From positions 1-64,000 of the forward strand of contig NGFI01000010.1 of assembly GCA_002215645.1 (NCBI GenBank): a DNA stretch of 64,000 nucleotides, given 5' to 3'. Positions 44,455 through 53,975 of the stretch are shown here, one piece after another. Position 1 is the first letter of the stretch; the number at the start of each line of letters is the position of its first letter. The position numbers and the translations under genes are program-made. The notes under the pieces are model-generated. The model was given only the letters and a program-made list of their open reading frames with translations. It did no database searches and was not told the origin of the DNA. Origin of the DNA: Gemmatimonadetes bacterium 2013_60CM_65_52. Its GTDB lineage: Bacteria; Gemmatimonadota; Gemmatimonadetes; Gemmatimonadales; Gemmatimonadaceae.

Positions 44455-45924
44455 ATGCGCGCTCATCAAGTCCGTCCGCCAGCCATGCTCCTTGGATGTC
44501 TCACCGCGACCCTGATGGTCGTTGGGTGTTCCGGCGACTCTGCGAGTGCACCGTTAGAGGACTTGATCTCCATGTGCCACGTCGTCGGCGCGACGGGGAG
44601 CGTCATCAGCGTGCCCTCGTCCCAGCTCGCGGCTCACCGGAGTCAGGGCGACTATCCGACGCAACTATCCGTCAGCGCGACGGCAAGCGCCGTCCAGGAC
44701 AGCGTGCACTTCACGCGCATCGGAGATGCGCTGGCCGTGGCGCGGGCGGGACGACTGGCGCGGAGTGAATTGACGTCCGCCGCCTGTCCGATCACGATCT
44801 CGGTGGCGGCCGGCCTGGTTCGCGGGGACGCGGCGCCCAATGCCGACCCGACGCTGGAGCACTTCCCCATCATCATCGACGTGCCGGCGATTGCCGTCGT
44901 GGGCGCCATGAAGATGCAGGTGGACGCCAGCGGCCGCGCCCTCGGTACCGCCGAAGGCGCCATCGCGACGACCATGAGTCCGATCAATCCGCTGCCGATC
45001 GTGGGCGGCACGTCGTCACAGACCGGAGCGTCTGTCCCGATCTTCATGGTGAACGGTCACCCGGGCGGGTCCGCCGGTAACGAGGTGACGATCCAGGGGT
45101 TCATCCTCCGGTCGGGACACGAGGGCATCGACACCATTCCCGGCGGCCAGGGGGTGCAGTCGATGCGCGTGTCCGGTCTCGCGGTTCGCGGCAACAAGTT
45201 CGAGGCATTCTTTACGGAAGCCATCGACCTGCGAGCCAGCAGCGCCACCGTGGACGTCAACCACTTGAGCGGGAGCTCCGGCGCGTGCGACCTCTGTGTG
45301 GCCGGGCCTGGCGACTACAAGATCACCGGCAACCGCCTCCTGGCCGGCGGAATTCCCGGGATCCTGATCGTGCCGGCGCTGATTCTCCCTGTCGTCAGCG
45401 ATGTCGAGCAATTCACGCTTCCGACCGCGTCGACCGTGACCGCATCGGTGTCGAACAACGAGGTGCGCGATCATCTGCGAAAGCCCGTTGGCGTCGGGGT
45501 CCGCGTAGGCGCGGTCGGCATCGGCGCGCCGAACGTTGCCGGGCACAGCGTCGTCACCATCGCCAACAATGCACTGACCAACAACAACTTTGCGATCATC
45601 CTCGACGCGGCGTTTCCCGTCGCAACCTCGACCCTTCGCGGCGACATCGACGTCACGTTGAGCCAGAACGTGCTGCAACTGAGCTGTCAGGTCGATCTGC
45701 TCGTGTCGTTCAGCCGGCACACAACGGCGCTGGGTCTGGCGAATGCGGCGTACCTGAAAGGCTCCACGTATGCGCTCACGCTCAATGGCAACACGAGCTG
45801 GGCCAACGCGTGGTTCAGCGATCCGACGGGATTCTCGAATACGCTTATGGTGGATGGGCAAGCAATCCCGAACGGCGCGCGCGCGACCTACGACGCGAAG
45901 AGAACGTGCCCGCCGCTACCGTGA
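44455..45924 (+). CDS. Beta-helix-type lipoprotein of unknown function
   Basis: 489 residues. The signal ends LMVVGCSGDS, a lipobox. The mature protein contains repeated short strands ending in Asn or Val (GLAVRGNKFEAFF, VDVNHLSGSSGACDLCVAG, YKITGNRLLAGG, VSNNEVRDH, TIANNALTNNNFAIIL), the look of a right-handed parallel beta-helix. Such proteins bind or cut polysaccharides, but no catalytic site is recognised. The N-terminal part is an additional ~180-residue domain. It diverges from the BTAD regulator, whose 5' end it almost overlaps. Confidence 0.65.
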   Translation: MRAHQVRPPAMLLGCLTATLMVVGCSGDSASAPLEDLISMCHVVGATGSVISVPSSQLAAHRSQGDYPTQLSVSATASAVQDSVHFTRIGDALAVARAGRLARSELTSAACPITISVAAGLVRGDAAPNADPTLEHFPIIIDVPAIAVVGAMKMQVDASGRALGTAEGAIATTMSPINPLPIVGGTSSQTGASVPIFMVNGHPGGSAGNEVTIQGFILRSGHEGIDTIPGGQGVQSMRVSGLAVRGNKFEAFFTEAIDLRASSATVDVNHLSGSSGACDLCVAGPGDYKITGNRLLAGGIPGILIVPALILPVVSDVEQFTLPTASTVTASVSNNEVRDHLRKPVGVGVRVGAVGIGAPNVAGHSVVTIANNALTNNNFAIILDAAFPVATSTLRGDIDVTLSQNVLQLSCQVDLLVSFSRHTTALGLANAAYLKGSTYALTLNGNTSWANAWFSDPTGFSNTLMVDGQAIPNGARATYDAKRTCPPLP

Positions 45925-45937
45925 TGTGCCGCACGAT

Positions 45938-48900
45938 TCAGTCGGCCTGTACCCGTGGAGCGCCGTCGAGGACGACGCGTACCTTGCGCAGAAGGGCATC
46001 GGGAGTGAACGGCTTCTGGAGGAATTGCATCTCGCGTTCCAGTACACCGTGGTGCACGATCGCGTCATCCGTATAGCCTGAAATGAAGAGAATGCCGGCA
46101 AACGGCCGGAGTTGGGTGAATCGATCTGCCAGCTCGCGGCCGCTCACACGCGGCAAGATCGCGTCGGTTATGAGAAGGTCGATCTGCCCGATGTGCTTCA
46201 ACGCGACCTCGAGAGCAGATTCGGCATGGGGTGCTTCGAGCACGTGATAGCCGGCGCGCTCCAATACCTGACGCGCGATCTCCCGCACGGCTGGCTGATC
46301 CTCCACAACGAGAATGGTCTCGTTTCCTCCCGCAGGGGCCACACCAACCGAGGGCAGTTCAGCCTCCTCGGTCGCTTCGTCGAAGCGCGGAAAGTACATC
46401 TTGAAGCTCGTGCCGCGTCCCGGCTCGCTGTACATGGAAATCTGCCCGCCATTCTGCTTCACGATTCCGTAAACGGTCGCCAACCCAAGCCCGGTTCCCT
46501 TGCCCGGCGCCTTCGTGGTGAAGAAGGGTTCGAACACGCGCGCCTGAAGCGCCGCATCCATGCCGACGCCGTTATCGCTCACCGACAGCATGACGTGCGG
46601 CCCGGGAGGATAGATGTTGACTCGGTCCGCGCTTGGTTGCTCGAACTCCACATTCCTTGATTCGATCAGGAGACGGCCGCCGTTCGGCATCGCATCGCGG
46701 GCGTTCACGGCCAGGTTCACAATTACCTGCTCCATCTGCCCGGCGTCGACCTTTACGGCGCCAGCGCCGGGATCGAGCGACGTGGACAACTCCACATGCT
46801 CGCCGAGCAGGCGTGTGAGCATCTGTGCCGTTCCCGCCACGAGATCGTTGAGCCGCATCACCTTCGGCTCGATGACCTGCTGACGACTGAATACGAGAAG
46901 CTGGCGTGTGAGCTTCGCCGCACTGAGACCGGCTTCACGAATCGCCTCTACATCCGGCCGCTGCGGAGCATCAGGGGCCAGTTCCGTCAGCAAGAAATCG
47001 GAATAGCTGAGAATCACCGTCAGCATGTTGTTGAAGTCGTGTGCCACGCCGCCGGCGAGCTGCCCCACCGCGTCCATCTTCTGTGCCTGGAGAAACTGCC
47101 GCTCGATGCGCCGAAGGTCTGTCACGTCCTCGGTGACGGCCTCGAGGTATTGCTCGCCAGAATCGGGATCGGTCACAAGGCGCGCCGTATACAACGCCGT
47201 GATGAGCGAGCCATCCTTGCGCTTGAGCTGAATTTCATGACGATGAAGTCGCCCGGCTTTGACGAGCCTCGCGACCAACGCGTCCCGGTCGGCCGGTTTC
47301 GGAAATAGAGCGTGCACGGCGAGCGCTCGGACTTCTTCGATCGAGTCGTAGCCGAGCATGCGAGCAAAGGCTGGATTGACCGCCAGAAAGCGGCCATCCA
47401 TCGTCGCAAGCGTGACGCCATCGGGCGACTCCTCGACCAGCCGCCGGTATCGTTCATCCTGCCGCCGGATCAGCTCCTTCGCCCGCTTGCGCTCGGTGAT
47501 GTCGTGAATCAACACGATTCGCGCGGGACGTCCCTGAAACTCGATCGAGAGCGCGTTCGTCTCGATGTCGATCAGGGTGCCGTCCTTCTTCTTGTGCCGC
47601 CATTCACCGCCGCCGTAATTCGCCCCACTGACGTCCCGGACGGCTTCGCGGAGACGCTGCACATCCTCGGCGGGCCGTATGTCCGCCACGGTCATCGCAA
47701 GCAGTTCGTCGCGCTCGTAGCCGTAGTGATGGACCGCCGCGTCGTTGACCGCGAGGATGCGAAGCGTCTCGAGGTCGTAGACCCAGAGCGGCAGTGGGAC
47801 GGCTTCGAACAGGAGGCGATGTTTCTCCTCGGCGGCTCGCGTCGACGCGAACGCCGTCTCGACCTGCGCGACCATCGCGTTGAACGCACTCGCCAGCTGC
47901 CCGAGCTCGTCTCCGCGTTGCGGAAGGCTGGCCTGGTGCGAGTAATCGCCGGCGGCCACTGATCCGACCGCACGCGTCAGGCGCGCAATGGGCCGCGTGA
48001 ACGACTCGCTCAACCAGATTGCCACCAGCAGTCCGAGCACGATGATCAGAGCGCCCTGCCCCAGGATTCGAACGAGAAAGCGCTTTGCCTGTGCCACAAC
48101 CTCGTCGTGAGCGGTTTCCAGCACCACCATGTAGGGAGTGCCGCGAACGAGCCGGGACACGGCGAACACGGGCTGACCGGTCACGGCGCTCGTGTATGAC
48201 GTGAGCGTGCCGGTTCGGAATGAGTCCACGGCCGGAGCCGGGATCGGCTTCGAGAGGTCAGTCCAGAGTGTGCCGTCGCGATTGGCAAAGCGCATTTGCG
48301 TCGCTTCACCGCCGAAGAGCCGGTTCAGGGTTTCGGGAGACGGGCTGACGTGCACTCTCGTGGTCTGCGTCAGGTAGCCCTGCACCGCTCCGTCGCGCAC
48401 CCTGACGATTGTCGTGGCCAGGATCGCTGGACCTGCGCCGCGGAGCGGAGCGACGGTTCCGGAGTCAAGCGCTGGTATTCGGTCCAGCGTTTCGCGGCTG
48501 ACCGTCGCGCCGAGCGCGATCGGGTCGTCGCCCACGTGCGCGATCTCCTTGCCCTCCGCATTCAGGAGCCGAACGACGCTCGCCAACTCGGCGGAAAGCA
48601 GAGGCCTGAGTATCGGCATCGCCGCCGAGTCGGCCGCTGCCGTCGAATGGTCGAGGGCCTCGTGGATGATGCGGTTGTCTCGCGCCGCTCGAAGCACAGC
48701 CAGCTGACGGGCCGTGGACGCTTCGAAGAGCCGTGCCCACTGGGTGGCAATGCCGTCCAGACGCGTGAACGTGGTCGCAATCGCCGATGCGCGCATCTCC
48801 CGATACGCAGCGACCGAGAGGGCAGCGGTCACGAGCGCCAGGAGCGTCCCGATCACGAGGAACAACCTCACACGGATCGAAAGCCCGCCCGCGGGACCGA

Positions 48901-48952
48901 CAGGGACTGCGAACTCGTCCTGCCTGGCAGGCTGTTGTGATCCGGACGTCAT
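45938..48952 (-). CDS. Hybrid sensor histidine kinase with HAMP, two PAS and a receiver
   Basis: 1004 residues. The first transmembrane helix is at ~28-50, followed by a periplasmic double-Cache-like sensor (~55-290) and a second helix (~297-315). Then come HAMP (~316-368), two PAS domains (~375-490 and ~500-615), HisKA with phospho-His638 in [14 protein letters not shown], and HATPase_c ([32 protein letters not shown]). A C-terminal receiver has phospho-acceptor Asp930 in LLITDAILP and Lys in QKPFTP. The FNNML variant marks the PAS-hybrid class. No partner regulator is adjacent. Its 3' end converges with the beta-helix lipoprotein gene. Confidence 0.93.
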   Translation of the reverse strand: MTSGSQQPARQDEFAVPVGPAGGLSIRVRLFLVIGTLLALVTAALSVAAYREMRASAIATTFTRLDGIATQWARLFEASTARQLAVLRAARDNRIIHEALDHSTAAADSAAMPILRPLLSAELASVVRLLNAEGKEIAHVGDDPIALGATVSRETLDRIPALDSGTVAPLRGAGPAILATTIVRVRDGAVQGYLTQTTRVHVSPSPETLNRLFGGEATQMRFANRDGTLWTDLSKPIPAPAVDSFRTGTLTSYTSAVTGQPVFAVSRLVRGTPYMVVLETAHDEVVAQAKRFLVRILGQGALIIVLGLLVAIWLSESFTRPIARLTRAVGSVAAGDYSHQASLPQRGDELGQLASAFNAMVAQVETAFASTRAAEEKHRLLFEAVPLPLWVYDLETLRILAVNDAAVHHYGYERDELLAMTVADIRPAEDVQRLREAVRDVSGANYGGGEWRHKKKDGTLIDIETNALSIEFQGRPARIVLIHDITERKRAKELIRRQDERYRRLVEESPDGVTLATMDGRFLAVNPAFARMLGYDSIEEVRALAVHALFPKPADRDALVARLVKAGRLHRHEIQLKRKDGSLITALYTARLVTDPDSGEQYLEAVTEDVTDLRRIERQFLQAQKMDAVGQLAGGVAHDFNNMLTVILSYSDFLLTELAPDAPQRPDVEAIREAGLSAAKLTRQLLVFSRQQVIEPKVMRLNDLVAGTAQMLTRLLGEHVELSTSLDPGAGAVKVDAGQMEQVIVNLAVNARDAMPNGGRLLIESRNVEFEQPSADRVNIYPPGPHVMLSVSDNGVGMDAALQARVFEPFFTTKAPGKGTGLGLATVYGIVKQNGGQISMYSEPGRGTSFKMYFPRFDEATEEAELPSVGVAPAGGNETILVVEDQPAVREIARQVLERAGYHVLEAPHAESALEVALKHIGQIDLLITDAILPRVSGRELADRFTQLRPFAGILFISGYTDDAIVHHGVLEREMQFLQKPFTPDALLRKVRVVLDGAPRVQAD

Positions 48953-49313
48953 TGCAACTTCTCTGGGCGAGGCAGGGGCTTACTCGGAGCCAACCATAGA
49001 CCGCCGTTTTACGCAACGCAATGAAAAACTCGCTCTGTCCTGTGCCGTGTGTCTCAGCAGCTCTTAGGCTGAAATCGCGGTAATTGTGCGCTTAAGAAAT
49101 TCTCAGCCTCGCGTCGGTCAAGCCGAGTGCCGCGCAGTGGATTGCAGACCACCGAACTTTTCAACGACGACTTGCGGCGCGCCGTGCCGTGCGTCACCGG
49201 CAATCTCGTTCCCATGCGGGGCGTCCCTTTCGAGCCTTTTGCGGAAAGGCTGAAGCGCGGGTTGGCGGCGCTCAATTGTGGCATATCGACCATCAGTATG
49301 CTACTTGCCGAAA

Positions 49314-49342
49314 AACGATACCTTGTATATCGTTATTCGATA
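49314..49342 (+). promoter_or_regulatory. Promoter/operator upstream of the DUF2975-XRE operon
   Basis: AACGATA (49314-49320) and TATCGTT (49328-49334) are perfect reverse complements with a seven-base spacer, and a further CGATA follows at 49338-49342. TTGCCG (49305-49310) is 17 bp from TATCGT (49328-49333), a plausible promoter covered by the repeat. The XRE protein of the operon is the likely binder. The rest of 48953-49382 shows no gene. Confidence 0.5.
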
Positions 49343-49382
49343 ATAACAGCTACTTCTGACTCTGCATGGAGGACAAGGTCTC

Positions 49383-49901
49383 ATGCCCCAGTCGTACCCT
49401 GACACCCTGGCGTTGTCGCGGAGAGTACTCCGCGTGCTGACCACGCTGAACCTGCTGATGGGCGCCTTCATTCTGACGCTGCTCATTGCCAGCCTGGTGG
49501 CCGAATCCTGGGTCATGCGCGCACTCGGTGCAGCACGCGGCACTGCAATGCTGTACGTGGGCATGCGCCTGATCATGGTAATTGGCCTTTGCGGAATTCC
49601 GATCGTGCATCTCGTTCTGGCGCGGCTCCTCGCCATCGTCGAGACGGTCGGCGTCGGCAATCCCTTCGTCCTGGCGAACGCGGCCCGCCTGAAGACGATC
49701 GCCTGGGCGATACTGGCGCTGGAGCTCTTGCACTTCGCCGTCGGCACCATTGCCGCCTCCGTCTCGACGGCCGCCGTTCCCCTCAACCTCGGCTGGGGCT
49801 TTTCCCTGACGCGATGGCTCGCGGTGCTGATGCTCTTCGTGCTCGCGCAGGTCTTCGAGCAGGGCGCGCGCATGCGCGAAGATCTCGAGGGCACGGTCTG
49901 A
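49383..49901 (+). CDS. DUF2975 membrane protein
   Basis: 172 residues with four hydrophobic helices. LRVLTTLNLLMGAFILTLLI, IGLCGIPIVHLVLARLLAIVETV followed by GNPFVLANAARLKTIAWAILALEL is the DUF2975 pattern (the GNPF.. loop is diagnostic). AAGG lies just before the ATG. It is followed after two bases by an XRE regulator, the usual partner. The function of the family is not known. Confidence 0.88.
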   Translation: MPQSYPDTLALSRRVLRVLTTLNLLMGAFILTLLIASLVAESWVMRALGAARGTAMLYVGMRLIMVIGLCGIPIVHLVLARLLAIVETVGVGNPFVLANAARLKTIAWAILALELLHFAVGTIAASVSTAAVPLNLGWGFSLTRWLAVLMLFVLAQVFEQGARMREDLEGTV

Positions 49902-49903
49902 AC

Positions 49904-50134
49904 ATGTCGATCATCGTCAAGCTGGACGACATGCTCCACGAGCGTCGAATGACGCTGACCGAGCTTTCGGACAGAATCGGCATCACGCTCGCCAACCTGT
50001 CTGTCCTGAAAACCGGGAAGGCGCGGGCCGTCCGATTCTCCACGCTCGAGGCCATCTGCGAGGCCCTGCGGTGCCAGCCGGGTGACCTGCTGGAATTCGC
50101 GCCAACCCTGGACGAAGAGGAGATCTCGCCATGA
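49904..50134 (+). CDS. XRE-type helix-turn-helix regulator
   Basis: 76 residues. The HTH is MTLTELSDRIGITLANLSVLKTGK, and the C-terminal FSTLEAICEALRCQPGDLLEF is typical of the YozG-like subgroup. This subgroup is regularly encoded next to DUF2975 proteins. The ATG at 49904 fits the two-base gap to the previous gene. The stop overlaps the DUF4386 gene start (ATGA), so all three are co-translated. The CGATA-type repeats upstream of the operon are a likely target. Confidence 0.9.
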   Translation: MSIIVKLDDMLHERRMTLTELSDRIGITLANLSVLKTGKARAVRFSTLEAICEALRCQPGDLLEFAPTLDEEEISP

Positions 50135-50850
50135 CGTCGGACATGTCGCCGAAGGTGAAGGCGAGGCTGGTTGGTGGTCTTCTGCTGCTCACCATGCTCG
50201 CAGGCGGATTCGCCCAGGGATTCATCGGCGGACGTCTCATCGTATCCGGCGACGCCGCGGCAACAGCCGCCAGCATCGTGGCACACGAGCCGCTCTATCG
50301 GCTTGCGTTCGCCACGTACCTCGTAGAGATGGCGTGTCAGATCGCGATGATCGTGCTCCTTTACGAATTGCTCAAACCCGTGAGCAGGAGCGCCTCTTTC
50401 GTTGCGGCGACGTTCGGCCTCGTCGGTTGCACCATCAAGATCGTGAGCCGCCTCTTTTTCTTCGCGCCACTGCTCGTGCTCGGAGGCGCGCCCTATCTGA
50501 GCGTCTTCGATCCGAAGCAGTTGCAGGCGCTGGCGTTCTTCTTTCTCCGCGTGAACTACGCGGCCGAGACGATCGCCGTGGTGTTCTTCGGCTTCGAGGG
50601 GCTCGTGCAGAGCTATCTCCTGCTCAGGTCCACCTTCCTGCCTCGGGTGCTGGGCGTGTTGTCGGCAGTTGGAGGTCTTGGTTGGCTGATGTACCTGTAC
50701 GAGCCACTCGCGCGCCGCCTGGAGCTCTACATCGTCGGCACCGGCGTCATAGGGGCCTTCGTGGTCGTCGTGTGGCTTCTCGTCTTCGGCGTGAACGAGC
50801 AGCGCTGGAGGGAGCAGGCCGCTGAAGCCTCAGCGTCGATCTGGCGATGA
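50131..50850 (+). CDS. DUF4386 membrane protein
   Basis: 239 residues with about six hydrophobic helices: ARLVGGLLLLTMLAGGFAQGF, YRLAFATYLVEMACQIAMIVLLYELLKP and RVLGVLSAVGGLGWLMYLYEP are DUF4386 hallmarks. The start overlaps the XRE stop. Function is unknown; the link with DUF2975 and XRE suggests a small regulated membrane-stress operon. Confidence 0.87.
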   Translation: MTSDMSPKVKARLVGGLLLLTMLAGGFAQGFIGGRLIVSGDAAATAASIVAHEPLYRLAFATYLVEMACQIAMIVLLYELLKPVSRSASFVAATFGLVGCTIKIVSRLFFFAPLLVLGGAPYLSVFDPKQLQALAFFFLRVNYAAETIAVVFFGFEGLVQSYLLLRSTFLPRVLGVLSAVGGLGWLMYLYEPLARRLELYIVGTGVIGAFVVVVWLLVFGVNEQRWREQAAEASASIWR

Positions 50851-50876
50851 ACGCCGGCAGTTGAGATATTGGCGCC

Positions 50877-51728
50877 ATGCATCGTCGCCAATTCATCACC
50901 GCCCTCGGATCCGCGGCTGCGCTCTCGCAGTTCGGCTGCCTCACCGCCGCACGCGGCAGCGGCACACGACGTCTCAAGCGTGTCGGCCTCCAGCTCTACA
51001 GCCTGCGCGACGACGCCCGACGCGATCTCGCGCGCACCATCGCCGACATCGCCGCGGTAGGCTACAACGACGTCGAGCTCCTCGGCTCGATGAACAACTT
51101 CGGCATGCCACCGAAGGAGCTTCGTCGAGTGCTCGACAGCCATGGCCTGCGCGCTCCGTCGACGCACGTCGGCGGTAACGCACTCGACAATCTCCCGCGC
51201 CAGCTCGACGACGCGCAGACGCTCGGCCACGAGTACATCATCGTGGCCAGTCTGCCGATCCCGGGAAAGCCGACGCTCGACGACTATCGCCGCTGGGCCG
51301 ACCGTTTGAATGAGGCGGGGCGCATTACGCGCGAGCGCGGCATCTGGATCGGCTTCCACAATCACGAGGGCGACTACGCCGTGCTCGATGGCGCAGTCGC
51401 GTATGACGTGTTCGCGGCGCGGACGGATCCGTCAGTCGTGCGGCTTCAGCTGGATGTCGGCAATGCGGCGATGGGCGGCAAGGATCCGATGGACTACATG
51501 CAGCGGTTCGGCGACCGCTATTGGTCGTTCCACATCAAGGACGTGCCGAAGTTCGGACCGACGCCGGATGCGGAGCTCGGCAAGGGCATCCTCGATTTTC
51601 GCCGGCTGCTGGCGAGCATCGACCGGATCGACGAGAAGCTTCTGTTCGTCGAGCAGGAGACATATCCGGGTACGCCGCTCGAGAGCGTCCGTCGCGACTT
51701 CAACTACATCTCGACGCTGAGGTTCTGA
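50877..51728 (+). CDS. Tat-exported sugar phosphate isomerase/epimerase
   Basis: 283 residues. HRRQFITALGSAAALSQFGC is a Tat signal that also carries a Cys in lipobox-like position. The barrel shows RVGLQLYSLRDDARRDLARTIADIAAVGYNDVEL, GFHNHEGDY, LQLDVGNAAMGG, WSFHIKDVP and FVEQETYPGTP. The metal ligands are the conserved Glu, Asp and His in these strands. It is a secreted relative of the isomerase at 32006 and may act on periplasmic oxidised sugars. Its last 29 bases overlap the convergent RES toxin gene. Confidence 0.87.
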   Translation: MHRRQFITALGSAAALSQFGCLTAARGSGTRRLKRVGLQLYSLRDDARRDLARTIADIAAVGYNDVELLGSMNNFGMPPKELRRVLDSHGLRAPSTHVGGNALDNLPRQLDDAQTLGHEYIIVASLPIPGKPTLDDYRRWADRLNEAGRITRERGIWIGFHNHEGDYAVLDGAVAYDVFAARTDPSVVRLQLDVGNAAMGGKDPMDYMQRFGDRYWSFHIKDVPKFGPTPDAELGKGILDFRRLLASIDRIDEKLLFVEQETYPGTPLESVRRDFNYISTLRF

Positions 51729-52212
51729 CCGTTTTCTTAGCGATCGAAGACGATGTGTGCCCGGTGCCGTCGAAAGCAAATGGTCGCGTGGAGACGACTT
51801 TGACCCGGGCCATCGCCGCGTGCCGTGGATTGAGCAGCACGTTGTACTCCTGTGGGACGATTGCCGATGGCACTGCAAGCCAGAGGAACGCTGCATCCGC
51901 GACCCACATCGTGCCCAGCTCTGCCTGCCACTCCTGCGCCGGGTAGTCCCGCCAGTTCCCGGGAGGAAACTGCCCGACCGTCACCCGTGCGCCCAGCCCA
52001 TCCGTTTCCGGCACGTCGATCTCGCTTGCGACAAGATCGATGGGCGCAAGGAGCGGTTCCACGTGGACCAGCAACTCGAGCGCCGCGAGCGACAGGCTTT
52101 GCGACGTGTAGACGACGGGAATGCCCGCGGGATTCCAGCGTCCGCCATTCAGCCGTGCGCCCTCGCCATCGAGAGCCTGATACTGGCGTCTCGCGATCCG
52201 CCAGACTCGCAC
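51700..52212 (-). CDS. RES-domain toxin
   Basis: 170 residues. WRIARRQYQALDGEGARLNGGRWNPAGIPVVYTSQSLSLAALELLVH holds the Arg, Tyr and Ser/Glu of the RES fold, which degrades or phosphorylates NAD+ in characterised members. The GTG start at 52212 lies 14 bases after the antitoxin stop. The C-terminus runs 29 bp into the end of the convergent isomerase gene; this tail (from about DGTGHTSSSIAKK) is not typical and the original stop may have been lost. Confidence 0.85.
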   Translation of the reverse strand: MRVWRIARRQYQALDGEGARLNGGRWNPAGIPVVYTSQSLSLAALELLVHVEPLLAPIDLVASEIDVPETDGLGARVTVGQFPPGNWRDYPAQEWQAELGTMWVADAAFLWLAVPSAIVPQEYNVLLNPRHAAMARVKVVSTRPFAFDGTGHTSSSIAKKTVRTSASRCS

Positions 52213-52226
52213 TGTACCGGAACGCT

Positions 52227-52661
52227 CTAGCTGTACACGCCGTGTTCAATCCGGCCGAGGGCGCGCTCGACGAGCCTCGCGCCGACGTCCGTCTCCAGCA
52301 GAGCGATCGGCGCCTTCCCTCTGAGCGATCTGTTGCTCGCTCTGAGCCAGGCGCGCGCCTTCGATTCGGTTCCGAGCACGTCGGCGGCGTACACCGCGAT
52401 GCGGATCACCCGCAGCAGCCGATCGGATTCAACCACCGTGAGCGGCTCATTCTCGTCGCGCCGTCGCTCGAAGGTGCGCCGCGGCACGACGAGCGAATAG
52501 AACTCCTCGGCGTCGAGCACCCCGGTTTCCACCGCACGGTACGCGGCGGCCGCGGGAATTCCTTCCATGGCAGCCGTCGCCAGGTCGAAATCCGAGTGCA
52601 CGTCCGTCCCCAGGAGCGGATATCCTCCCAGGACGGCAGCAACGGCTTCGGAGACGATCAT
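52227..52661 (-). CDS. Xre/MbcA/ParS-type antitoxin (DUF2384)
   Basis: 144 residues from ATG 52661 (a GTG at 52676 is possible). The toxin-binding domain is at the C-terminus: VVPRRTFERRRDENEPLTVVESDRLLRVIRIAVYAADVLG, then ARAWLRASNRSLRGKAPIALLETDVGARLVERAL. It sits upstream of the RES toxin gene, the normal order. The N-terminal region is shorter than a full HTH, as in many MbcA-type members. It should neutralise RES and repress the operon. Confidence 0.88.
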   Translation of the reverse strand: MIVSEAVAAVLGGYPLLGTDVHSDFDLATAAMEGIPAAAAYRAVETGVLDAEEFYSLVVPRRTFERRRDENEPLTVVESDRLLRVIRIAVYAADVLGTESKARAWLRASNRSLRGKAPIALLETDVGARLVERALGRIEHGVYS

Positions 52662-52867
52662 CGGGAGTTGTGGCACATGGCACAGTTAATCTGCGCGATT
52701 GCCATCCCGGGCGCAATGGGTGCGGCCACCGGTCCTACGAGAGAAAGATGAAGTAGCTGATTACGGCGACGACGAGAGCTGATAGACCTATCAGCGCGCC
52801 ACGCGTTCAGTGGCAGGGCGGTCTGTTCTTGCCATCGTTTGCCGGCTGCGTAGACATGAGATGGCTG

Positions 52868-53320
52868 CTATTGCGGGCAATGCTGCTTGAGTTCGTCGCG
52901 CAACGTTTGCGCCGTGCTGTCGTCGATCTTCTTCTCTGCGACGAGCTTATCGATGATCTTCTTCATCGCGGCGCAGTCGTCCTCTGACAAGCTACCTCCC
53001 CCGCTGGCTTCGAGCCTACGGGAAAGCTCCGTCCAGAACTCGACACTCTCCTTGATGCAACATGCGTCGACGCCAAACAACTTGCAGCAGAGAAAGTCGC
53101 CGAGCAGATACGTCACGCCGGCGCTGATCAGCGTGATGAGCGTTTTGGCGATTGCCGCGCCCGCCGCGGCGCCCAGGGTGTACCCGGCGGCTTTGACTGC
53201 GCCGACGATTGCGCTGCCGGCGGCTCCGCCCGATGTCACCGTAAGGCCGACGATGGCTGTTACCACGAGGGTCACGACGACGACCAACGTGATCTTGCAC
53301 CAAGTGCACGATTTCGTCAC
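52868..53320 (-). CDS. Cys-rich membrane protein, paralogue A
   Basis: 150 residues. The GTG start is preceded by CGGAGG at normal spacing. The N-terminus SCTWCKITLVVVVTLVV starts a membrane segment. A small-residue-rich region (GGAAGSAIVGAVKAAGYTLG) is followed by a second helix ending LLGDFLCCKL. The soluble C-terminal part has EFW, LSEDDC and KIDDSTAQTLRDELKQHCP. All of these positions are shared with the next gene, although overall identity is low. No known family is recognised. The glycine-zipper-like stretch might mean helix packing or pore formation; this is speculation. Confidence 0.75.
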   Translation of the reverse strand: MTKSCTWCKITLVVVVTLVVTAIVGLTVTSGGAAGSAIVGAVKAAGYTLGAAAGAAIAKTLITLISAGVTYLLGDFLCCKLFGVDACCIKESVEFWTELSRRLEASGGGSLSEDDCAAMKKIIDKLVAEKKIDDSTAQTLRDELKQHCPQ

Positions 53321-53359
53321 GAGCGTTGCCTCCGTTGTATGGCCGCGCGACCTTTTTGC

Positions 53360-53776
53360 CTAATCGGGACACCGTTTCGAGAGCACCCTTCTCAAGGTTT
53401 CCGCTGCCGCGTCGTCGATCTGGCCACGGGTCACGAGTCCGTTGATCACAGCGGTGAGGTGTTTGCAGTCCTTCGATGTCAGGTGGCCGTTGGTGCTCTG
53501 GACGGCGTTGGCGTACGCGGTCCAGAATTCCGTGGCGCCCTTGGGACAGTACTCCTTGCAGTTGGCCAATCGACAGCACAGGTACGACGCGAGGTCGACG
53601 ATCCCGATGCCGAGGCCGACGACAAAGCCAATGACTTCGCTCCAGTTGGCGATGGTCGAGGCACTTGCCTCGATGCCCAGCGCCGCCGCAATGCCGGCGC
53701 CGAGAAAGTAGCCGGCGGCAAGGCCCGCCAACCCGATCACGAAGGTCAGCGTTACACGACAGAATGTGCAGCCCAC
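53360..53776 (-). CDS. Cys-rich membrane protein, paralogue B
   Basis: 138 residues from the GTG at 53776. This start is chosen because CGGAGG and spacing match paralogue A exactly, and the product then opens GCTFCRVTL, equivalent to SCTWCKITL. Two hydrophobic regions follow (FVIGLAGLAAGYFLGAGIAAALG and IGFVVGLGIGIVDLASYLCC). The tail has YCPKGATEFW, LTSKDC and QIDDAAAETLRRVLSKRCP, all aligned to paralogue A. An upstream in-frame ATG at 53860 is less likely. The gene precedes paralogue A by 39 bp on the same strand. No named family is recognised. Confidence 0.75.
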   Translation of the reverse strand: MGCTFCRVTLTFVIGLAGLAAGYFLGAGIAAALGIEASASTIANWSEVIGFVVGLGIGIVDLASYLCCRLANCKEYCPKGATEFWTAYANAVQSTNGHLTSKDCKHLTAVINGLVTRGQIDDAAAETLRRVLSKRCPD

Positions 53777-53975
53777 GGGCGAAGCCTCCGTTGTTACGAG
53801 AGACGTCAGCTGTCCGACTGATACGCAAATATCGTTGGACTCTTGGTGCGACGCAACCATCGGGTGCTCATGACCGAACCGGGAAATGAGCCGAGTGCTA
53901 GTATGAGCGAATGTCGGCCTCTTGGACGCCCAGTCTCTCAGCGACAGCCGCTAATGTCTGAGACTGTGGATTGGT

